From Proteus vulgaris (GTDB taxonomy: Bacteria > Pseudomonadota > Gammaproteobacteria > Enterobacterales > Enterobacteriaceae), in NCBI RefSeq assembly GCF_023100685.1, contig NZ_CP090064.1, positions 1,922,001 through 1,986,000 on the forward strand: a DNA stretch of 64,000 nucleotides, read 5' to 3'. How positions within the stretch are numbered: the stretch's first letter is position 1; every line of letters starts with the position of its first letter. The translations under genes and the position numbers were made by a program. Shown piece after piece: positions 48,073 through 56,622 of this stretch. The notes below the pieces were generated by a model. It had not been told where the DNA came from. It saw nothing but the letters and a program-made list of their open reading frames with translations, and searched no databases.

Positions 48073-49056
48073 ATGAAAACAATTAATGACTCTATTTTGC
48101 AAGATTCAGATGCAATTTACACCGCGCAACTTGATGGTCATGGTGGAGTAATAGAAATAACAGCAGATACAATCGCTACAAACGATAATCCTTATTGGAT
48201 ACATTTGGACTATCGTAAGCCACAAAGTGCGAAATGGATAGAGGAAACAGAAGCACTTCCACCTATTGCCAAAGATGTATTATTAGCAGAGAACATCAGA
48301 CCAAAAGCACAAAGGATTGGTGAAGGTGTCGTCATCAATTTGCAAACAATTAATAATAATCCTAATGATAGACCTGATGAACTAGTCGCATTCAGAATTT
48401 ATATTAACAGCCAAACAATTGTTTCGAGTCGTCATCGTCGAGTTAATTCAGTGGATTCTGTTATTCATACCTTAGAGTTAGGCAGTGGACCTGAAAGCAG
48501 TGGTGATTGGCTTATAACTATGGCAGATGCTGTTACTGATGAAATAGGTGAATTTGTTGAAACTTTGCATGACCAATTAATTGAACTCGAAGATATGATC
48601 CTTGATCAACAAATACCAGCAAGAGGTGAACTCGCATTATTAAGAAAACAGTTAATAGTTTTACGTCGCTACATGGCTCCGCAACGAGATGTATTTTCTA
48701 GGCTTTCTATCGAAAAATTACCATGGATGAGTGATAGTGATAGAGTCACAATGCTCGAAATATCAGAAAGACTTTCTCGACGTTTAGAGGATTTGGACAG
48801 TAGTATTTCTCGTACAGCGGTGATCGCTGATGAAATAACATCAATGATGGCAGATGCGATGAATAGACGTACTTACACTATGTCATTAATGGCGATGTTA
48901 TTTTTACCAACGACATTTCTAACAGGGCTATTTGGTGTCAATTTAGGCGGAATTCCTGGAAATGAATTCCCTTATGGTTTTGCCATTTTTTGTTTATCTC
49001 TCTTTGTTTTGATTGTGATTGTTACTTGGTGGTTAAAGCGTAGTAGATGGTTGTAA
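48073..49056 (+). CDS. zntB: Zinc transporter ZntB (CorA family)
   Basis: The 327-residue protein (same as E. coli) is a CorA-type pentameric channel. It has a large N-terminal cytoplasmic domain and two C-terminal transmembrane helices, with the GVN motif (FLTGLFGVNLGG) near residue 282. It moves zinc, coupled to protons. The ATG follows ACGGAGGAAACTAA. The next element downstream is the FnrS small RNA gene, as in E. coli; E. coli dbpA between FnrS and ttcA is absent. Confidence 0.96.
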   Translation: MKTINDSILQDSDAIYTAQLDGHGGVIEITADTIATNDNPYWIHLDYRKPQSAKWIEETEALPPIAKDVLLAENIRPKAQRIGEGVVINLQTINNNPNDRPDELVAFRIYINSQTIVSSRHRRVNSVDSVIHTLELGSGPESSGDWLITMADAVTDEIGEFVETLHDQLIELEDMILDQQIPARGELALLRKQLIVLRRYMAPQRDVFSRLSIEKLPWMSDSDRVTMLEISERLSRRLEDLDSSISRTAVIADEITSMMADAMNRRTYTMSLMAMLFLPTTFLTGLFGVNLGGIPGNEFPYGFAIFCLSLFVLIVIVTWWLKRSRWL

Positions 49057-49113
49057 AAATTCAGCAAATTAATCGTAACTAAATGGATTTAAAAAAGAAT
49101 TCTCTAACCCTGT

Positions 49114-49127
49114 TTGAGATATATCAA
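49114..49127 (+). promoter_or_regulatory. FNR box of the fnrS promoter
   Basis: TTGAG-ATAT-ATCAA matches the FNR consensus TTGAT-N4-ATCAA with one mismatch. Its centre is about 42 bases before the presumed +1, as in class II FNR promoters. A -10 element TATAAC follows at 49153. Confidence 0.8.
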
Positions 49128-49162
49128 TTTTTTAAAATAGAACATCTGGCATTATAACTCTC

Positions 49163-49288
49163 GCAGGTGAATACAACGTTGAGCGATGAACGTTGTGCTC
49201 CATAATTGTAGTTTTTCTCATATTGAGTTCTTAATACAGAATAATTGACCATTATTACACCGATGTTTATTAACATCGGTTTTTTTTT
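49163..49288 (+). ncRNA. fnrS: FnrS anaerobic small RNA
   Basis: The transcript begins GCAGGTGAATACAACGTT and forms a stem ACAACGTT / AACGTTGT with loop GAGCGATG. In E. coli the first stem pair differs by a compensating change (GC versus AU here), which supports the RNA fold. It ends with the terminator CCGATGTTTATTAACATCGG plus T9. In E. coli FnrS lies at the same place downstream of zntB and is made without oxygen under FNR, repressing sodA, sodB and others. The unpaired middle part differs from E. coli. The call is by memory of the E. coli sequence. Confidence 0.9.
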
Positions 49289-49321
49289 GCTCAAATTTAT
49301 TATTGGTGATTATTTGGTCAT

Positions 49322-49356
49322 AAAAGTCCTAAGCCTTGAAAACAAGACTTAGGATT
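49322..49356 (-). terminator. ttcA terminator (minus strand)
   Basis: On the minus strand TCCTAAGTCTTG / CAAGGCTTAGGA is followed by CTTTTATG. It lies just downstream of the ttcA stop. Confidence 0.75.
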
Positions 49357-49369
49357 AGGATATCGTGTT

Positions 49370-50293
49370 TTATTTCACTTCAATAATATCGAGTTTATTT
49401 TGGCTAAAGTCGGGACGTTCATCATCTTCTTCTTGGAACATCACGGGTACGGTTGGAATATCATCTTTATCAAAAGCTAAATCGCCACCATTAATGACTT
49501 CATCCCCATGTTTGATATTAGCAAAATCAAATAATTGAGTATCACATAAGTGTGATGGAACAATATTCTGTGTTGCTCTAAACATAGTTTCAATACGTCC
49601 AGGGTAACGCTTATCCCAATCTCTTAGCATCTCTTTAATAACTTGACGTTGTAGATTAGGCTGTGAACCACAAAGATTACACGGGATAATTGGGAACTGT
49701 TTTGCTTGTGCAAAACGCTCAATATCTTTTTCACGAGCATAAGCAAGAGGGCGAATAACGATTTGTTTACCATCATCACTCATTAATTTAGGTGGCATAC
49801 CTTTAAGTTTTCCACCATAAAACATATTTAAGAATAATGTTTCTAAAATATCATCACGATGATGTCCTAGCGCAATCTTAGTAGCACCCAACTCTGTCGC
49901 TGTACGATACAAAATACCACGACGTAAACGAGAGCATAAAGAGCAGGTTGTTTTACCTTCAGGAATAATATCTTTGACAATTCCATAGGTATTTTCTTCA
50001 ACAATTCTATATTCCACACCGAGCTCATTTAAATACTCTGGTAAAATATGCTCAGGAAATCCAGGTTGTTTTTGGTCTAAATTCACGGCAATAAGTGAAA
50101 AATTAATTGGCGCACTTTTTTGCAGATTCATTAAGATAGAAAGTAGAGTGTAACTATCTTTACCACCAGAAAGGCAGACCATGATTTTATCGCCATCTTC
50201 TATCATATTAAAGTCAGCGATAGCTTGCCCAACATCGCGGCGTAAGCGTTTTTGTAGTTTGTTGAAATTATACTGTTCTTTTGGAATGCTCAT
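49370..50293 (-). CDS. ttcA: tRNA 2-thiocytidine synthetase TtcA
   Basis: The 307-residue enzyme thiolates C32 of tRNA using an Fe-S cluster. It has the PP-loop CLSGGKDSY near residue 44 and two CxxC motifs, CSLCSR near 120 and CNLCG near 208. The region [29 protein letters not shown] agrees with E. coli (311). The start is uncertain: an upstream in-frame TTG (VSKLQNNQQ...) would give 323 residues, and neither has a strong Shine-Dalgarno. In E. coli ttcA is the Rac prophage attachment site; no prophage is seen here. Confidence 0.95.
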   Translation of the reverse strand: MSIPKEQYNFNKLQKRLRRDVGQAIADFNMIEDGDKIMVCLSGGKDSYTLLSILMNLQKSAPINFSLIAVNLDQKQPGFPEHILPEYLNELGVEYRIVEENTYGIVKDIIPEGKTTCSLCSRLRRGILYRTATELGATKIALGHHRDDILETLFLNMFYGGKLKGMPPKLMSDDGKQIVIRPLAYAREKDIERFAQAKQFPIIPCNLCGSQPNLQRQVIKEMLRDWDKRYPGRIETMFRATQNIVPSHLCDTQLFDFANIKHGDEVINGGDLAFDKDDIPTVPVMFQEEDDERPDFSQNKLDIIEVK

Positions 50294-50547
50294 TTTTACG
50301 GTTCTATATCGTTGCTGATTATTCTGTAACTTGCTAACCAAGGCTTTGTTTTCTATCTCGAACGTTGAATGATTTAAAAGCTATATAAATCAATAAAATG
50401 TTTTATAACTCATTTGATGAGTGGTTTGGAAAACAAAGTTATTTATGGCAAGAAAATGGATAAGTCGCTAATGATAGCAGATGGCAGGGTAGTTTCGATA
50501 TAGATAACTACAGTTAAGCGATTTCAAGGTAGTAAAAAGTAAGAAGT

Positions 50548-50577
50548 AATAGCCTTATAGAAATGGATAAGGCTATT
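50548..50577 (-). terminator. Hairpin after the ferredoxin gene
   Basis: AATAGCCTTA / TAAGGCTATT with a 10-base loop, just downstream of the minus-strand hydN-like gene. The T-run is weak. Confidence 0.6.
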
Positions 50578-50583
50578 GTAATT

Positions 50584-51141
50584 TTAAATAGATATTCCCT
50601 GTATATTAAGATCTTCGCGTAAAATCGAGTTTTTTCTACGTTCAGCAGTCAATTGTGTTAGATCGTTATCAGAGACTAAAATTAAGGCGTCTTGAGGACA
50701 ATATTCAACACAGGCAGGCCCTTGTTCTCTATGATTACATAAATCACATTTGATGATATCAACTTGGAAATGTTGGCCAAGATCTAAAAATGAAGTTGGG
50801 GAGGTGTTGTTTTTTTTCTCAAGCTCAATGGCGCCAAAAGGGCAAGCTAAAAGACAGGCTCTACATCCAATACAATTTTCAGGGTGTGTTTCAACAAAGT
50901 TTTCACCACGTACTAATGCTTGTGTTTGGCAAGCTTGTGCACAAGGTGCATCTTCACATTGATGGCAAACAGAAGCAGTAAACTGATGCATTAATTTAAT
51001 AATATGTATTCTAGGATGAAAATTCTTTTTATTGAGAAAATCATTTCCATCTTTTTCTGATGTGTGACCGACTGAACAAACGACTTCGCACGTCTTACAG
51101 CCAATACATTTTTTAGAATCAATAACAATTTGGCTATTCAT
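50584..51141 (-). CDS. hydN: HydN-like 4Fe-4S ferredoxin
   Basis: The 185-residue protein has four 4Fe-4S cysteine sets: CIGCKTCEVVC, CHQCEDAPCAQAC, CIGCRACLLAC and CDLCNHREQGPACVEYC. This layout matches E. coli HydN, an electron carrier associated with formate dehydrogenase H, and related proteins such as AegA and YsaA. It probably passes electrons in anaerobic metabolism. No oxidoreductase is encoded beside it, so the partner is unknown. Start MNSQIVIDSKKCIGC follows AGGTATTGAG. Confidence 0.82.
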   Translation of the reverse strand: MNSQIVIDSKKCIGCKTCEVVCSVGHTSEKDGNDFLNKKNFHPRIHIIKLMHQFTASVCHQCEDAPCAQACQTQALVRGENFVETHPENCIGCRACLLACPFGAIELEKKNNTSPTSFLDLGQHFQVDIIKCDLCNHREQGPACVEYCPQDALILVSDNDLTQLTAERRKNSILREDLNIQGISI

Positions 51142-51350
51142 CTCAATACCTATCTATAAGGATATGTATTTTATGATATATCGATAATGGGAGTGTTTTA
51201 ATAATATTAATCAAATTTATATTAAATAAATGAGGTTAAATAATAATAAAATAAAAATAGCCTTTAAAACTAAAATAGAATGAGAATGAATATTATTTAA
51301 TAAAATAATAGGAGTAGAATTTTACAAATATACGTAAATAATCGTATATT

Positions 51351-51381
51351 AAAAAATGGCAATCTTATTCTGATTGCCATC
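51351..51381 (-). terminator. leuE terminator (minus strand)
   Basis: On the minus strand ATGGCAATC / GATTGCCAT with loop AGAATAA is followed by TTTTTT. It lies 27 bases after the leuE stop. Confidence 0.88.
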
Positions 51382-51407
51382 TCTTTAATAAGGATTGTTA
51401 TTAAAAA

Positions 51408-52049
51408 TCAGGATGATAATGTTGCTAGTTTAGTCGCGAATCCCATAAAGAAAAGCCCAATAACACCATTGCCTAATTTTGCAATATTTTTACGTGAGCC
51501 AAAGAAGCGGGCAAGGGCTACACCACCAAATATTAGAAAAGAGAGATAAATAAAGCTAAACGCTTCAAGCATGGAAGCAAGAATTAAATAAGATAATCCA
51601 GTATGTGCATAATTAAAATCTATAAACTGAACAAAAAATGAAATATAAAATAGAATCGCTTTAGGATTGGTCATGCTTAATGTAAGCGCTTTTCTGAAAA
51701 CGTGTTTCTGTACTGTCGTTGTTTGTTCTGAATATACTTTTTTGGAGAAAAAAGTTGCATGGATAATCTTTATTCCTAAATAAAGGAGGTAAAAAGCACC
51801 TAAAAAACGGACAATAGTAAAGAGTACAGGAGAGGCTTTTATAACAGATGCGACACCAATAAAGGCGAGAAAAATTAAAATAGCATCACCTAAAAAGACA
51901 CCGAATGCAGCACGATAGCCATCCCTGACGCCCCCTGATGCGCTTGTTTTTAGCACATAAAGTGTATTAGGGCCAGGAACCAGGATAATAAAAAACATGC
52001 CTGCAAGGTATGTCCAGATATTGAGTACACCAAATTGTTCAAGCCACAC
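51408..52049 (-). CDS. leuE: Leucine efflux protein LeuE (LysE/RhtB family)
   Basis: The 213-residue protein has about six transmembrane helices of the LysE family, with the LVPGPNTLYVLK motif near residue 28. Blocks such as NPKAILFYISFFVQFID and FLGAFYLLYLG agree with E. coli LeuE (212 residues). The start is placed at GTG (WLEQFGVLNIWTYL follows) with GGGGG five or six bases upstream; an in-frame TTG four codons earlier is less likely. LeuE exports leucine and related amino acids. A terminator follows on this strand. Confidence 0.92.
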   Translation of the reverse strand: MWLEQFGVLNIWTYLAGMFFIILVPGPNTLYVLKTSASGGVRDGYRAAFGVFLGDAILIFLAFIGVASVIKASPVLFTIVRFLGAFYLLYLGIKIIHATFFSKKVYSEQTTTVQKHVFRKALTLSMTNPKAILFYISFFVQFIDFNYAHTGLSYLILASMLEAFSFIYLSFLIFGGVALARFFGSRKNIAKLGNGVIGLFFMGFATKLATLSS

Positions 52050-52154
52050 GTTAACCCCCAAAATCTTACTTTCTCTGTATTACTTAATGAATGGTTATTA
52101 TATAAAGAGAATCAGTATTATTTAAACGTATATTTTTATCGATATTGAGAATAA

Positions 52155-52256
52155 ATGTTTGATATTTACTGCCTACTGTGTGAGAAACAGACCTTTTTTA
52201 TTGTTTCAAAACAGGTTGCTGCATCGTTTTGTTTTTTATGCATTGCGTCTTGCTAA
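52155..52256 (+). CDS. Possible 33-residue Cys-rich micropeptide
   Basis: The frame MFDIYCLLCEKQTFF... has two CxxC pairs (CLLC and CFLC) and ends in Cys. The ribosome binding site is weak (GAGAATAA). It lies upstream of the nucleotidyltransferase gene and could be a leader peptide. It may be chance in AT-rich DNA. Confidence 0.2.
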   Translation: MFDIYCLLCEKQTFFIVSKQVAASFCFLCIASC

Positions 52257-52304
52257 GAAAGAGTTAGGGTTTAATTATATATAGATTTTCCATAAAGGTA
52301 AGCT

Positions 52305-53096
52305 ATGACAATTTCTCAAGTAGGTAAAATAAAGTTACCTTCCACAAAGTGTTTTCAATCATCATTTCAATCTGTTATTACTGATGTCACTGAGCAACTT
52401 TCTCAATTGTTAAAAGAAAGGTTACATAGCATATATGTTTATGGCAGTGTGGCCAATGGATGCGCAACAGAGGGAATATCAGACTTAGATATTTGCTTAA
52501 TTTTAAATCATGAAATAAACGAAAGCGAAATTCACCTGTTAGATAATGCAAGAGCAATATTAGAAAAACAACACTCTATTGTCAGCAAAATTGATTTCGA
52601 TATTGGTGTTTTAAGCGAGGTATTGGCGCCTAACAATTTATACAGTTGGGGCTATTGGTTAAAACATCACTGTCGTTGTATTTTTGGTGATGATTTAACT
52701 CAATATTTTTTACCATTCTCACCATCAAGAAAAATTGCCTTGGCAATAAATGGTGATTTTGTACAAGTTATAGATAGCTATATTAAACAGATAGATGAAA
52801 GGCAGTTGGCTATTGAAAAACATCACTTACAAAGGGCAATAGCGCGTAAACTTATTCGCTCAACAAATATTTTACGTAGTGAAAAAGATGAATATTGGCC
52901 TGAAATACTAGAAGACTTTGTAAAAATAGTAGAAGCAAATTATCCAGATCAACAAAAAAGTATTAATTATCTTTTATCTAAAAGCATAAACCCAATCGAT
53001 GATATAAATGTGTTTATACAAAAAGCAAAGCTATTTACTCATTGGTTAGAAGTCGAGTGTTTAAAGAAAGATAAAGAGGATAGCCTGAAAAACTAA
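52305..53096 (+). CDS. Nucleotidyltransferase-domain protein (aminoglycoside-adenylyltransferase-like)
   Basis: The 263-residue protein has the polymerase-beta nucleotidyltransferase motif YGSVANGCATEGISDLDICL near residue 48, including the GS and DLD catalytic residues. A helical C-terminal part follows (from about 150). This layout is shared with ANT(3'')-type antibiotic adenylyltransferases and many chromosomal proteins of unknown substrate. The C-terminal domain does not look like AadA, so resistance cannot be claimed. AAAGGTAAGCT precedes the ATG. It opens an accessory stretch of small unlinked genes. Confidence 0.8.
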   Translation: MTISQVGKIKLPSTKCFQSSFQSVITDVTEQLSQLLKERLHSIYVYGSVANGCATEGISDLDICLILNHEINESEIHLLDNARAILEKQHSIVSKIDFDIGVLSEVLAPNNLYSWGYWLKHHCRCIFGDDLTQYFLPFSPSRKIALAINGDFVQVIDSYIKQIDERQLAIEKHHLQRAIARKLIRSTNILRSEKDEYWPEILEDFVKIVEANYPDQQKSINYLLSKSINPIDDINVFIQKAKLFTHWLEVECLKKDKEDSLKN

Positions 53097-53227
53097 GGCG
53101 GTTTTTATTCTTTTAAAGAAGCATTTTTCTTTTGTAAAAAGTCTAGATCTCTTAAGTCAACTAGACTATATTTGGCTGTGTTTTTATACAGCATCTTGTG
53201 TTATTCAATTACGGTAAGGAAAATGTG

Positions 53228-53524
53228 ATGTTAAAAGTGATTGCTGAAGATTTTATTAAAACAGAAGCGATAGAAATTGTTTTACCTCTTTATCGTGAGC
53301 TTGTTGAAGCGACTAAAAAAGAGCCTCTTTGTATTAGCTATAATTTATATGTTGATGAAAAAGATCCAGGCCACTTTGTCTTTGTTGAACAATGGCCAGA
53401 TCATGCTGCGCTTGATACACATTGTGCTAGTGAACATTTTCAGCGGCTAGTTCCGATGATCAATGCATATAAAAAAGCTGAGCCTAAATTTTTGCTTATG
53501 GCAGATGCTTTTGATGAAAATTAA
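53228..53524 (+). CDS. Antibiotic biosynthesis monooxygenase (ABM) family protein
   Basis: The 98-residue protein has the ABM/ferredoxin-like fold pattern MLKVIAEDFIKTEAIEIVLPLYRELVEATKKEPLC with FVFVEQWPDHAALDTHCASEHFQRL. It resembles YgiN-like quinol monooxygenases. Substrate is unknown. The start is the ATG after AAGGAAAATGTG; an upstream in-frame ATG is less well placed. Confidence 0.85.
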   Translation: MLKVIAEDFIKTEAIEIVLPLYRELVEATKKEPLCISYNLYVDEKDPGHFVFVEQWPDHAALDTHCASEHFQRLVPMINAYKKAEPKFLLMADAFDEN

Positions 53525-53587
53525 AAGTAATAAACCTTGTCTCAATTATAGTGAATACACTAAATTTTAAGAAATAAAACAAGAGAG

Positions 53588-53911
53588 ATGATGATGTTAG
53601 CGAAATATATATCTCAAATTGTAAACCAAGAAGATAATTATCAAATTTTAAGTACTCAGAAACTTTGGGATAACTTAGCAGAAATAACCAGAGCAACTCA
53701 TAGCTGGTTATTTCCTGATGGTGTCATCTTGAAATGCACAGAAGAGATAGAAACAGAGTTCTATGATAATGACGCTCAATGTCCCGAACATTGGATCACT
53801 TGGGAAATTGTAGAATCGAATAACAAAATTATCTCTCCTTGTCGGAAAGAATTTTTTAATTTATGTCAGCAAAGTTTTTGGTTAAAAATGCAACTTGCTA
53901 ATAATATATAA
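53588..53911 (+). CDS. Unknown small protein
   Basis: I do not recognise this 107-residue protein (105 if the third ATG is used). It has no signal peptide. Trp and Cys are common (SWLFPDGVILKC, QCPEHWITWE, CRKEFFNLCQQSFW). It follows the ABM gene by 63 bases on the same strand. AAGAGAG precedes the ATG run. Confidence 0.65.
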   Translation: MMMLAKYISQIVNQEDNYQILSTQKLWDNLAEITRATHSWLFPDGVILKCTEEIETEFYDNDAQCPEHWITWEIVESNNKIISPCRKEFFNLCQQSFWLKMQLANNI

Positions 53912-53980
53912 ACATAAAATAAACTTTACTCTAGGCCTGTTTTATCTCTAGATTAATATACATTTCTATTGAGTTCATAT

Positions 53981-54580
53981 ATGGAAAATTTAAAGAGTAA
54001 TCAAGAATATTTAGATAGAACTTTTACTAAACTTGATATTAATGAATTGGCACTTAGCAATGTTATTTTTGAGGAATGTGAATTTCACCAGTGTAATTTT
54101 TTATCTGCTGAGCTATTGCATTGCAAGTTTGTACATTGCTTATTTGAACAATGTAATTTAAGTTTAGCTAATTTTCCTAATACTCGATTTTCTAATACTG
54201 AATTTGTTGAATGTAAACTTGTTGGTATTGATTGGACAAAAGCGCATTGGCCAAAATTCGATCTTTATTCTCAACTCAGTTTTAAAAATAGCATTTTAAG
54301 CGGATGTAACTTTTTTGGATTAAAACTGAGCGAATCTATTTTTGAAGAGTGTAGATTACATGATGTGGATTTTAGAAATGCGGAGCTTCAAAGATCACTT
54401 ATGGTTGGTTCTGATTTTTCTAATAGTTTGTTTATGCAAACAAATTTAGAAGGGGTTGATTTTACTCATTCGCATTCTTTTGATATTGATATTCGGCAAA
54501 ATAAAATGACGAAAGCAATTTTTTCTAAAATAGAAGCACTCGATTTACTTAAATATCTTGATATTAAATTGATCGATTAA
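53981..54580 (+). CDS. Pentapeptide-repeat protein (Qnr/McbG-like fold)
   Basis: The 199-residue protein consists of pentapeptide repeats such as NVIFEECEFHQCNFLSAELL, FEQCNLSLANFPNTRFSNTEF and CRLHDVDFRNAELQ, interrupted by DWTKAHWPKFD near residue 88. Such right-handed beta-helix proteins mimic DNA. Relatives include the gyrase-protecting Qnr and microcin B17 immunity McbG, which are of similar length. Whether this one protects topoisomerase is not known. The start is the ATG; a TTG a few codons upstream is less likely. Confidence 0.85.
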   Translation: MENLKSNQEYLDRTFTKLDINELALSNVIFEECEFHQCNFLSAELLHCKFVHCLFEQCNLSLANFPNTRFSNTEFVECKLVGIDWTKAHWPKFDLYSQLSFKNSILSGCNFFGLKLSESIFEECRLHDVDFRNAELQRSLMVGSDFSNSLFMQTNLEGVDFTHSHSFDIDIRQNKMTKAIFSKIEALDLLKYLDIKLID

Positions 54581-55019
54581 TCACCATGGAGAGTTAAGTG
54601 ATATTTAATTTGAGGTTACTTCGTAGCATAAATATTTAAATTATTTAAAATAAAAGCCATATTGTATTAATAATAAAATATATTTACTTTAGTTGGCAGT
54701 TAAGTTTTTTACTTTTAATAAATAATAAAATATTAATAATAGATGGAAAATAAAAAATCTAATTAAAATTTAAAATAAGTTTTTTTATAATTTATAGACT
54801 TAATATTCCCTTAATAATAGAGAAAAATAAGGTAAGTTTGTTGTTGAGACAGATGGTCTTTTAATTATCAATTTAACCATAATAATTTCTTTATAAAAAT
54901 AAATTAATAACGTATTATTTATAAATAAAATTTATTGAGTATTAAACTCAATTTAATAAGAGAGCTAAATTCTAGTTTAGTTCCTTTTTTCTATCCTTTG
55001 TTTTATATAGAGAATAAAA
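54581..55019. other. AT-rich region upstream of the tandem Ail-like genes
   Basis: About 440 bases with no gene. It probably carries the promoter of the first Ail-like gene. Confidence 0.5.
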
Positions 55020-55556
55020 ATGAATCGTAATTTATTTCTATCCACTTCGTTGTTAGCTATTTCTACACTTTCTTTTAATGTACAAGCCGCGTTAGATAAT
55101 ACTTTATCATTAGGTTATGCTCAAAGTTCAATTAAATTGAATGATGATAAAATAGATGATAATCCTAAAGGGGTTAACTTTAAGTATAACCATGAATTTG
55201 ATAATGAGTGGGGGGTTATTGGATCACTGACGTATACAAAATTAACCTATAATTATTATAGTCGTTGGGGAAAAATTGGTTCAAGTGAAATTGACTATGT
55301 TTCATTAACGGCTGGCCCTAGTTATCGTTTTAATGACTATTTTAGTGCATATGGTTTAATTGGTCTTGGTCACGTTAGTCAAGAAGATAAATATTATTAT
55401 GTTAATGATACATACAGCAAAACGTCCATGGCTTATGGATTAGGTTTGCAAATTAATCCAATCCCAAACGTAGCAATTGATGCATCTTATGAATATTCAA
55501 AATTTGATAATGCAAAATTCGGTACTTGGGTATTAGGTGTCGGTTATCGTTTCTAA
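55020..55556 (+). CDS. Ail/OmpX-like outer-membrane protein, tandem copy 1
   Basis: The 178-residue protein has a signal peptide MNRNLFLSTSLLAISTLSFN ending VQA and alternating beta strands with the final GVGYRF. It matches the eight-stranded Ail/Lom/OmpX family (conserved GPSYRFNDYFSAYGLIG and DASYEYSKF). It is a tandem paralogue of the next gene; large parts are alike (LGYAQS, PKG, GPSYRF, IGTW). It may be an adhesin or serum-resistance factor, inferred from the family. Confidence 0.9.
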   Translation: MNRNLFLSTSLLAISTLSFNVQAALDNTLSLGYAQSSIKLNDDKIDDNPKGVNFKYNHEFDNEWGVIGSLTYTKLTYNYYSRWGKIGSSEIDYVSLTAGPSYRFNDYFSAYGLIGLGHVSQEDKYYYVNDTYSKTSMAYGLGLQINPIPNVAIDASYEYSKFDNAKFGTWVLGVGYRF

Positions 55557-55887
55557 TATTAAGCTGATAAATAATATTTTTAAAAGGTCACATTATGTGG
55601 CCTTTTAAAAATCACATCATAAAATTAGAATTAACATTCCATTTAACACTTTATTCTAAATTTAAATACTTTTCATTTGTTTCTATTTCAGTTTAAATAT
55701 CATTTTTTGTCTATTTGTTAAAATATAATATTTATTATTAATTTATAAATAACAATATATTTATTTTCTTCAATTTTTTATTTATTATTTAAGTGTGAAT
55801 TTCACTTTATAACACTAAATTAATTTTAATGCTAATTATATTTTGGTGTTTTATTTTATTGTAGAATTTAATTTATCGGGAAATATA
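55557..55887. other. Gap between the tandem Ail-like genes
   Basis: It contains the copy 1 hairpin and an AT-rich stretch, probably the promoter of copy 2. Confidence 0.5.
55582..55608 (+). terminator. Hairpin after Ail-like copy 1
   Basis: AAAAGGTCACA / TGTGGCCTTTT, a strong stem but with only AAAA after it, so it may also protect the message 3' end. Confidence 0.65.
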
Positions 55888-56427
55888 ATGAAATATAAAT
55901 TATTTATTTCAATGATTATGATTGTTTTGTCAACACTATCTTTTAGTACATCGGCAACATTGAAAAATACATTTTCTTTAGGTTATGCACAAAGTCAATT
56001 AAAAATGGATAGTAATAATGTAACTGATACGCCTAAAGGTATTAATGTTAAATATAATTATAAATTAATGAATGATTGGGGCATGTTTGGCTCATTTACA
56101 TATAATAAAGAAAAGTATTCTTTTGATATTAATGATAGTAAAGGGAATATAAATTATAATTATTACTTATTCTCTATAGGCCCAAGTTATCGTTTTAATG
56201 AATATATAAATTTATATGGTTTGATTGGTATTAGCTCAATTAACATGAAATTAAACTGTGAAAATAACTCTGGTAATATTCATTTCAATAAGATATCAAA
56301 TAGTTATGGTGCGGGCTTACAATATAACCCGGTTGCAAAACTTGCTATTGATGCATCTTACGAATACTCAAAGTTAAATAATATCGAATTTGGTACATGG
56401 GTGATCGGGCTTGGTTATCGATTCTAA
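55888..56427 (+). CDS. Ail/OmpX-like outer-membrane protein, tandem copy 2
   Basis: The 179-residue protein has a signal peptide from MKYKLFISMIMIVLSTLSF and the same barrel pattern as copy 1 (NTFSLGYAQSQLKMD, GPSYRFNEYINLYGLIG, DASYEYSKL, IGLGYRF). The start is the ATG after CGGGAAATATA; the frame continues upstream without a good site. It appears to be a diverged duplicate. Confidence 0.88.
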   Translation: MKYKLFISMIMIVLSTLSFSTSATLKNTFSLGYAQSQLKMDSNNVTDTPKGINVKYNYKLMNDWGMFGSFTYNKEKYSFDINDSKGNINYNYYLFSIGPSYRFNEYINLYGLIGISSINMKLNCENNSGNIHFNKISNSYGAGLQYNPVAKLAIDASYEYSKLNNIEFGTWVIGLGYRF

Positions 56428-56474
56428 TTTTATTACGGTTAATTATAAAAAATAGATAAATTTTCTTTTTGATA

Positions 56475-56503
56475 AAAAGGGTTGGTAATATGTTTATCAA
56501 CCT
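56475..56503 (+). terminator. Weak hairpin after Ail-like copy 2
   Basis: AAAGGGTTG and CAACCTTT pair with one bulge and a 12-base loop. TATTTG follows, a weak T-tract. Confidence 0.45.
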
Positions 56504-56622
56504 TTATTTGAAAAATATAAGTTCATCGCTATAACTTAACATACACAAAAATTATAATTTTTAATTATTCTTATTCAGATATAATAAATCATATTAAAAA
56601 ATAATTTTTATTAGGAAATTAT

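Noticed and set aside
52305..53096. Acquired aminoglycoside-resistance gene
   Set aside because: Only the N-terminal nucleotidyltransferase motif is shared with ANT enzymes; no integron, transposase or attC site is near.
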